18,493 nucleotides of DNA from an uncultured Oscillospiraceae bacterium (lineage in GTDB: Bacteria > Bacillota > Clostridia > Oscillospirales > Acutalibacteraceae). The stretch lies in the NCBI GenBank assembly GCA_910588415.1, contig CAJUPK010000034.1, forward strand, positions 1-18,493, read 5' to 3'. Both the position numbers and the translations under genes were made by a program. This document shows, piece by piece, positions 13,513 to 18,493 of the stretch (the stretch's first letter is position 1; the number at the start of each line of letters is the position of its first letter). Below the pieces are notes generated by a model that had not been told where the DNA came from, did no database searches, and saw nothing but the letters and a program-made list of their open reading frames with translations.

Positions 13513-15966
13513 ATGCAAAATTTTACAGAAGACAATAATAATCAAGATGCCTCTATAACGCTGCCGGTTCTCGCGGTACGTGGTCTGGTATTTTTTCCGG
13601 GAATGATGCTGCAATTTGATATCACCCGAAAAAAATCTGTACTGGCAGCTACAGAATCTATTTCCAAAGACAGGCTGATTTTTCTAGTCTCTCAAGTCCA
13701 TATGGGGGATAGGGAGCCTGTGGGGGAAGATCTCTACAAGATGGGGGTTATTGCCCAGATTAAGCAAGTGCTGCACCATTCGGAGGAAGGGGCAAAACTC
13801 CACGTAGAGGGCATATGCCGGGGAGAAATCCTCTCTTTGGTTCAGGAGGACCCCTATTTGCTGGGCAATGTGATGAAATGTCCCCTGCTGACCTATAAAA
13901 AATCCTACAAGTCTGAGGCGCTTATCCGTATTATCCACGAAAAATTTGACGAATATCTTCGGCTTTTCAAGCATGTGCCTCCTGATGTGCTGCTAGGGGT
14001 TTTGCAGGAAAAAGATTGCGGCCGGCTGGCGGACTACATAGCCTCCAATATTTCCATCGATTTTGAGCGGAAGCAGTACATTTTAGATGAGCTCCGGCCA
14101 TTAAAGCGAATGCACCGGCTTATTGAGGTATTGACCGAAGAAATCCGTATTCTTGAAGTGGAAAATGAGATAAACCAAAAGGCACAGGCTCAAATTGATG
14201 AAAACCAGCGGGAATATTTCTTGAAAGAGCAGTTGCGGGCCATTACCAGCGAGTTAGGGGAGGACGACAACCCCCAGCAAGAGGCTGATGAGCTGAAAGA
14301 CAAGGTTTTGCGGCTGGGTCTCAGTAAGGTGTGTGAGGAAAAGCTGCTGAAAGAATGTGATAAGCTGTACCGTATGCCCTATGGTTCGCATGAGGCCAGC
14401 GTCATTCGGCTGTACTTGGACACCTGTCTAGAACTGCCCTGGAAAAAGGCCTCTAAAGAGAAATTGGACTTAGATCGGGCGCAGCGTATCCTGGACCGGG
14501 ATCATTATGGAATGACAAAGGTCAAAGAGCGGTTCATAGAAATTTTAGCAGTCAGAAGCCTAGCTCCTGCCCAGAACGGGCAGATCATCTGTCTGGCAGG
14601 CCCTCCTGGGGTAGGAAAGACCTCCATTGCTCGTTCTATCGCTCAAGCTACCGGGCGTAAATACGTGCGGGTATCTCTGGGCGGTGTCAGCGATGAAGCC
14701 GAAATTATGGGGCACCGAAAGACCTACGTGGGGTCCATGCCTGGGCGTATTATCAATGCGGTAAAACAGGCGGGGGTCAATAATCCACTTATCCTGCTGG
14801 ATGAGATTGATAAACTGGGTACCAATTTTAAAGGTGATCCGGCTTCTGCGTTGTTGGAGGTCTTGGACCCAGAACAAAACAATGAGTTTACAGATCACTA
14901 TATTGACCTGCCCTTTGATTTAAGCAAGGTGCTGTTTATTACGACTGCCAACGACTCCTCCCGTATTCCTGGCCCCCTTTATGACCGCATGGATATCATT
15001 GAGCTGGGCAGCTATACGCTGGAAGAAAAGTTGAATATTGCTTCTCGGCATTTAGTAAAAAAGCAGCTGGCGCAGCACGGAATCAAAACCTCGCAGCTAA
15101 AATTTACCAAACCTGCTTTGCGCCAGCTGATTGACGGATACACTCGTGAAGCAGGTGTGCGTACTTTAGAACGTAAGATCGCGTCCATTTGCCGTAAGAC
15201 AGCCAAGATGATTGTATCTGACCCAGACTTCAAAAATTTTTCCGTAAAACCCGATAACTTGGAGGAACTGCTGGGGCCTCGGAAATTTACCAGAGACAAT
15301 ACCGCGAAGGAAGATATCGTAGGCTTGGTAAATGGATTGGCCTGGACCAGTGTGGGTGGAGAACTGTTGCCTATAGAGGTTGCTGTTATGTCTGGCACGG
15401 GCAAGATTCAATTGACAGGTTCTTTAGGTGATGTAATGAAAGAGTCCGCTAATGCGGCCATTACCTGTATACGTACCAGAGTAAATGCACTGGGTATTTC
15501 TCCCAAGTTTTATGAAAAGTGTGATATCCACCTGCATGCTCCAGAAGGCGCTGTACCAAAAGATGGTCCCTCCGCAGGCACAGCGATGGCCACGGCCATC
15601 ACTTCAGCACTTTGTGGTATCCCTATCCGTCACGACGTGGCTATGACCGGAGAAATTACCCTGCAGGGCAGAGTGCTGCCTATCGGCGGGTTAAAGGAAA
15701 AGTCTATGGCAGCATTTAAAAATGGAATTAAGACTGTAATTATCCCTGCAGATAATGTGTCTGATTTAGCAGAGATAGATCCGGTTGTCAAGGATAATAT
15801 TTGTTTTATCCCAGTCAAAAAGATTGATACTGTATTGGAGAACGCCTTGCAATACATGCCTTTACCATTGCCACAAGAAACGCCCCGTATCCAAGCGGAG
15901 GTTTCATCTGCGCCAGCGCAGGGCTATGCCTGTGACTGCCCGCCTCAGCAAAGGAGATGCCAGTGA
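13513..15966 (+). CDS. lon: ATP-dependent protease Lon
   Basis: An 817-residue LonA protease that degrades misfolded and regulatory proteins. An N-terminal substrate-binding LAN domain (about 15-210, starting LPVLAVRGLVFFPGM) is followed by a helical linker with NEINQKAQAQIDENQREYFL. The AAA+ module has Walker A GPPGVGKT (363-370) and Walker B Asp430-Glu431. The protease domain has Ser687 in DGPSAGTA and Lys730 in GLKEKSMAAF, the catalytic dyad. AGGAG (13502-13506) is 6 bases before ATG. The last residues, with three cysteines (YACDCPPQQRRCQ), are not typical, partly because these codons also form the next gene's ribosome binding site. The stop overlaps the ysxC start. Confidence 0.97.
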   Translation: MQNFTEDNNNQDASITLPVLAVRGLVFFPGMMLQFDITRKKSVLAATESISKDRLIFLVSQVHMGDREPVGEDLYKMGVIAQIKQVLHHSEEGAKLHVEGICRGEILSLVQEDPYLLGNVMKCPLLTYKKSYKSEALIRIIHEKFDEYLRLFKHVPPDVLLGVLQEKDCGRLADYIASNISIDFERKQYILDELRPLKRMHRLIEVLTEEIRILEVENEINQKAQAQIDENQREYFLKEQLRAITSELGEDDNPQQEADELKDKVLRLGLSKVCEEKLLKECDKLYRMPYGSHEASVIRLYLDTCLELPWKKASKEKLDLDRAQRILDRDHYGMTKVKERFIEILAVRSLAPAQNGQIICLAGPPGVGKTSIARSIAQATGRKYVRVSLGGVSDEAEIMGHRKTYVGSMPGRIINAVKQAGVNNPLILLDEIDKLGTNFKGDPASALLEVLDPEQNNEFTDHYIDLPFDLSKVLFITTANDSSRIPGPLYDRMDIIELGSYTLEEKLNIASRHLVKKQLAQHGIKTSQLKFTKPALRQLIDGYTREAGVRTLERKIASICRKTAKMIVSDPDFKNFSVKPDNLEELLGPRKFTRDNTAKEDIVGLVNGLAWTSVGGELLPIEVAVMSGTGKIQLTGSLGDVMKESANAAITCIRTRVNALGISPKFYEKCDIHLHAPEGAVPKDGPSAGTAMATAITSALCGIPIRHDVAMTGEITLQGRVLPIGGLKEKSMAAFKNGIKTVIIPADNVSDLAEIDPVVKDNICFIPVKKIDTVLENALQYMPLPLPQETPRIQAEVSSAPAQGYACDCPPQQRRCQ
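15951..15956 (+). promoter_or_regulatory. ribosome binding site of ysxC, inside the end of lon
   Basis: AAGGAG at 15951-15956 touches ATG 15957 with no spacing, but is 6 bases from GTG 15963. The GTG also gives the common GTGA start-stop overlap with the lon stop, so it is preferred. Confidence 0.7.
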
Positions 15967-16544
15967 ATTTTCAACATGCGGAATTTGAATTAGCGGCTGG
16001 TGTTGCGGCACAGCTGCCAGCGTCTGACCTGCCAGAAGTGGTCTTTTCCGGACGCTCCAATGTGGGGAAGTCTTCTTTGCTCAACAAGCTGGTCAATCGC
16101 AAGGCTTTGGCCCGCACGAGTGCTACACCAGGAAAAACAGCGACTATCAATTTTTATCGGCTGCCACAGTGCCGTTTTGTAGATTTGCCTGGTTATGGCT
16201 ATGCAAAAGTCTCCAAAAATGAGAAACAGCGTTGGGCCGATTTGGTAAACGGTTACTTTGCCCAACAGCGGAGAGTCTCGCTAGTTTTGCAGCTGGTAGA
16301 TATGCGTCATAAACCTACGGCTGATGATATGCAGATGATAGATTTTCTGCTGGCAAACCAATTTCCTTTTGCAGTCATTTGTACAAAAAGTGATAAGCTC
16401 AACCAAAGGGAAACACAAGCACAGTTAAAGCTTTTTGAAGAGCTTTTTAGCTCGAATAGTGTACATTTTTACCCGTTTTCAGCCACAAAAGGATGGGGGA
16501 AAGAGGAGATCGAAGCGTTGATCTCTCAGTCAGTGGTAGGATAG
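15963..16544 (+). CDS. ysxC: ribosome biogenesis GTPase YsxC (EngB)
   Basis: A 193-residue small GTPase needed for late assembly of the 50S subunit. G1 is GRSNVGKSS (30-38), the G2 region is GKTATINFY, G3 is DLPGYG (from Asp74), G4 is TKSD (141-144) and G5 is SATKGWG near the C-terminus. The start is GTG, overlapping the lon stop by four bases (GTGA), so translation is probably coupled to lon. The alternative ATG 15957 would add two residues. Gene order lon-ysxC is conserved in Firmicutes such as Bacillus. Together with rbgA and rplS this gives the window three 50S-related genes. Confidence 0.96.
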   Translation: MNFQHAEFELAAGVAAQLPASDLPEVVFSGRSNVGKSSLLNKLVNRKALARTSATPGKTATINFYRLPQCRFVDLPGYGYAKVSKNEKQRWADLVNGYFAQQRRVSLVLQLVDMRHKPTADDMQMIDFLLANQFPFAVICTKSDKLNQRETQAQLKLFEELFSSNSVHFYPFSATKGWGKEEIEALISQSVVG

Positions 16545-16559
16545 CAAAGCAGAAAGAGG

Positions 16560-17864
16560 ATGATCCGTATTTACACACCTTGTTTAAATATAAATGAAAA
16601 AGGTCATTTGACTATCAGCGGATGTGACACAGTGGAGTTGGCCCAGCAATATGGCACACCGCTCTATGTAATGAGTGAAGATGAAATTCGCCGGGTATGC
16701 AGAAGCTATGCAGGGTCTTTTCAAGAATTTTATGGAGGCCATGGTCGGCCGATTTATGCCAGCAAGGCTTTCTGCTGCAAGGAAATCTGCCGGATTGTAG
16801 CCAGCGAGGGATTAGATATCGAAGTTGTGTCCGGTGGAGAACTTTACACAGCCTTAGAAGCTGGAGTGCCTGGTGAAAATATCCACTTTCAAGGGAATAA
16901 CAAAACTTTACAGGAACTGCAGTTCGCTTTGGATAGTAATGTAGGCGATATTGTGGTGGACAATCTGTCCGAGTTACATGCGTTGGACCGTTTAGCGGGA
17001 ACCAGTAACAAAACGGCTAAAATTTCTTTACGGATAAAACCGGGAATTGACGCGCATACCCACGAATTTATTCGCACAGGGCAGATCGACTCCAAGTTTG
17101 GCTTGGATTTGGCCAGTGGAGAAGCTTTTGCTGCCGCTAAAGAGAGCAGAGATTTGCAAAATGTAAAGCTTATTGGCTTGCATTGCCATATTGGATCTCA
17201 GATTATGGAAAAAGAGCCCTTTATTCATGCTGCGGAAGTCATGCTGGAACTGTACTGTCAGGTCACAGAAGAAGTAGGCCAAGAACTGGAACATATCAAT
17301 CTGGGCGGTGGTTTTGGCATCCACTATACAGAAAAAGATGATTTTATTCCATACAATGCGTATATGGAAGCTGTCTCCCAGAAGCTCCATGCTCTTTGCA
17401 AGGAAAAGGGGATCCGTCTGCCAAAAATTTTCATTGAACCCGGGCGTTCTGTAGTCGGTGAGGCTGGAATTACACTGTATACTGTAGGAAATATTAAGAA
17501 AATACCCCAGGTACGGAATTATGTCTCTATTGATGGCGGTATGTTTGAAAATCCCCGGTATGCTCTCTATCAATCTGACTATACCTGTTTGATTGCAAAT
17601 AAGGCCAATCAACCTGCCAACTATGTGGCCACTATTGCGGGCAAGTGCTGTGAGAGTGGAGACCTAATTCAGGAACATACCAATATCCAGTCTCCTGAGG
17701 AGGGGGATATTCTGGCGGTCCTTTCAACAGGTGCATATAATTATTCTATGGCCTCCAATTATAACCGAAATCTACGGCCTGCTTGTGTTATGGTCCATAA
17801 AGGGGAGAGCCGGGTGATTATTAAAGGAGAAACCTACCAAGATTTATTAAGAAATGATGTATAA
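16560..17864 (+). CDS. lysA: diaminopimelate decarboxylase
   Basis: A 434-residue PLP enzyme of alanine racemase-like fold that makes lysine from meso-diaminopimelate. The PLP lysine is Lys69 in YASKAFCCKE. Further conserved parts are GLHCHIGSQI, NLGGGFGIHY, EPGRSVVGEAG and KCCESGD, the last giving the substrate-contacting Cys and Glu. Length is normal. The gene is 15 bases after ysxC. AGAGG directly abuts the ATG with no spacing, an unusual arrangement that suggests modest translation or coupling; family alignment still supports this start (INEKGHLTISGCDTVELA follows soon after). A separate promoter for the next gene begins right after its stop. Confidence 0.96.
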   Translation: MIRIYTPCLNINEKGHLTISGCDTVELAQQYGTPLYVMSEDEIRRVCRSYAGSFQEFYGGHGRPIYASKAFCCKEICRIVASEGLDIEVVSGGELYTALEAGVPGENIHFQGNNKTLQELQFALDSNVGDIVVDNLSELHALDRLAGTSNKTAKISLRIKPGIDAHTHEFIRTGQIDSKFGLDLASGEAFAAAKESRDLQNVKLIGLHCHIGSQIMEKEPFIHAAEVMLELYCQVTEEVGQELEHINLGGGFGIHYTEKDDFIPYNAYMEAVSQKLHALCKEKGIRLPKIFIEPGRSVVGEAGITLYTVGNIKKIPQVRNYVSIDGGMFENPRYALYQSDYTCLIANKANQPANYVATIAGKCCESGDLIQEHTNIQSPEEGDILAVLSTGAYNYSMASNYNRNLRPACVMVHKGESRVIIKGETYQDLLRNDV

Positions 17865-17868
17865 GGTG

Positions 17869-17897
17869 TTTACTTTTTGTGGATTTTTTGTTACAAT
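17869..17897 (+). promoter_or_regulatory. promoter of the YerC-like gene
   Basis: The -35 box TTTACT (17869-17874, 4 of 6 matches) and the -10 box TACAAT (17892-17897, 5 of 6) are 17 bases apart. It begins five bases after the lysA stop. Transcription would start near 17904, about 33 bases before the ATG at 17937. Confidence 0.65.
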
Positions 17898-17936
17898 AAA
17901 TTCCGCTGGCATAATATCAACAGGAGAGGGATTTCT

Positions 17937-18245
17937 ATGAATGAAAAATTGCAGGATGAGAATATGGACTCACTTTTCCAGGCCGTTCTTACATTAAAAA
18001 CCCCAGAAGAGTGTTATCGCTTTTTTGAAGATTTGTGTACAGTTCCGGAATTAAAAGCTATGTCTCAGCGGATGGCTGTGGCACAAATGCTTACAGAACG
18101 CCATATCTATACAGACATTGTTGGAAAAACCGGCGCTTCTACAGCTACTATCAGTCGTGTAGCCCGGGCATTGAATTATGGCAGTGATGGCTATAACCTG
18201 GTTTTTGAACGTATGGGTATTCACCCCAAGCCAGAGGAAGCGTAA
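17937..18245 (+). CDS. YerC/YecD family TrpR-like transcriptional regulator
   Basis: A 102-residue all-helical DNA-binding protein of the TrpR superfamily. The pattern FFEDLCTVPEL and AMSQRMAVAQML, then a helix-turn-helix at about 57-80 (YTDIVGKTGASTATISRVAR), is typical of YerC. Its targets are not defined by the sequence. ATG 17937 has AGGAG and GAGGG (17922-17930) 6 bases upstream; the frame from 17877 starts inside the promoter region and is rejected. The stop overlaps the next start by one base (TAATG), so the two are coupled. Confidence 0.9.
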   Translation: MNEKLQDENMDSLFQAVLTLKTPEECYRFFEDLCTVPELKAMSQRMAVAQMLTERHIYTDIVGKTGASTATISRVARALNYGSDGYNLVFERMGIHPKPEEA

Positions 18246-18444
18246 TGGAGGGTTATTCTGTATTTGCTCAATTTTATGATGCGTTGACAGCTAATGCGGA
18301 ATATCCACGCAGGGCTGAGTATATTTTAAATTTGCTGTGCAAGCTTGAGCATGAGCCAGGACTTACACTGGATTTGGCTTGCGGTACGGGTTCTCTAACT
18401 TTGGAGCTTCAACGCAGGGGTATAGATATCTATGGTGTAGACGC
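18245..18444 (+). CDS. class I SAM-dependent methyltransferase, truncated by contig end
   Basis: Only about 66 residues are genuine. They begin MEGYSVFAQFYDALT, the usual start of a clostridial methyltransferase family, and contain the SAM-binding motif I LDLACGTGS (42-50) followed by the acidic residue Asp66 in YGVD. Substrate unknown. AGAGGA (18233-18238) is six bases before ATG 18245. From 18445 onward the frame reads through Illumina adapter, giving a false tail DRKSVV and a false stop at 18464-18466. The real gene continues past the contig end and should be annotated as 3'-partial. Confidence 0.85.
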
Positions 18445-18493
18445 AGATCGGAAGAGCGTCGTGTAGGGAAAGAGTGTAGATCTCGGTGGTCGC
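18445..18493. other. Illumina TruSeq-type adapter contamination
   Basis: The last 49 bases, starting AGATCGGAAGAGCGTCGTGT and ending in GGTGGTCGC, match from memory the reverse complement of the Illumina universal (P5-side) adapter over their full length. This is not genomic sequence and should be trimmed. The exact junction may shift by a base by chance identity. Confidence 0.98.

Noticed and set aside
15957..15962. ATG 15957 as the ysxC start
   Set aside because: The AAGGAG ribosome binding site touches it with zero spacing; GTG 15963 has ideal spacing and the GTGA overlap.
18446..18466. Residues DRKSVV and stop as the true end of the methyltransferase
   Set aside because: Encoded by adapter sequence, and class I methyltransferases are far longer than 73 residues.

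Overview
This window looks like a housekeeping segment from a low-to-mid GC Firmicute, most likely class Clostridia and possibly a gut Oscillospirales relative. That placement is inferred from gene order (rplS-lepB-ylqF-rnhB-yraN; tig-clpP-clpX-lon-ysxC), strong AGGAGG-type ribosome binding sites, consensus sigma-A promoters and protein style. No phylogeny could be run. Every recognised gene is on the + strand. I see no insertion sequence, prophage, integrase, CRISPR array or toxin/defence gene.

Layout. 1-351: a possible terminator of an upstream gene, then a tRNA-Lys(UUU) gene with a near-perfect promoter and a 17-bp terminator-like hairpin. 520-3076: a B12-binding radical SAM protein (TIGR03960 type) overlapping a DUF2344/TIGR03936 partner; neither has an established function. 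3084-6744: a ribosome and envelope maintenance block that opens with its own promoter and a structured leader. It holds rplS (L19), a terminator-like hairpin, two tandem signal peptidase I genes, rbgA/ylqF, rnhB and yraN. 6756-9950: an M19 dipeptidase, thrC from its own promoter, and a metallophosphoesterase. 10035-16544: a protein quality-control block of tig, clpP, clpX, lon and ysxC (engB). 16560-18444: lysA, a YerC/TrpR-like regulator and a methyltransferase gene cut off by the contig end.

How they fit together. Trigger factor handles nascent chains and ClpXP and Lon degrade failures. RbgA and YsxC assemble the 50S subunit that contains L19. The signal peptidases process exported proteins. 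thrC and lysA make threonine and lysine from the aspartate family. Non-ATG starts are used at three sites (TTG 2426, TTG 4269, GTG 15963), each placed by a good ribosome binding site. In two cases that site is encoded inside the C-terminus of the preceding gene.

Most important caveat: the last 49 bases (18445-18493) are Illumina adapter sequence, not genome, so the final reading frame is an artefact beyond about residue 66. Best leads for new biology are the radical SAM/DUF2344 pair beside rplS, with its extra C-terminal cysteine cluster, and the rplS leader with mutually exclusive helices. The rest is well-known core genome.
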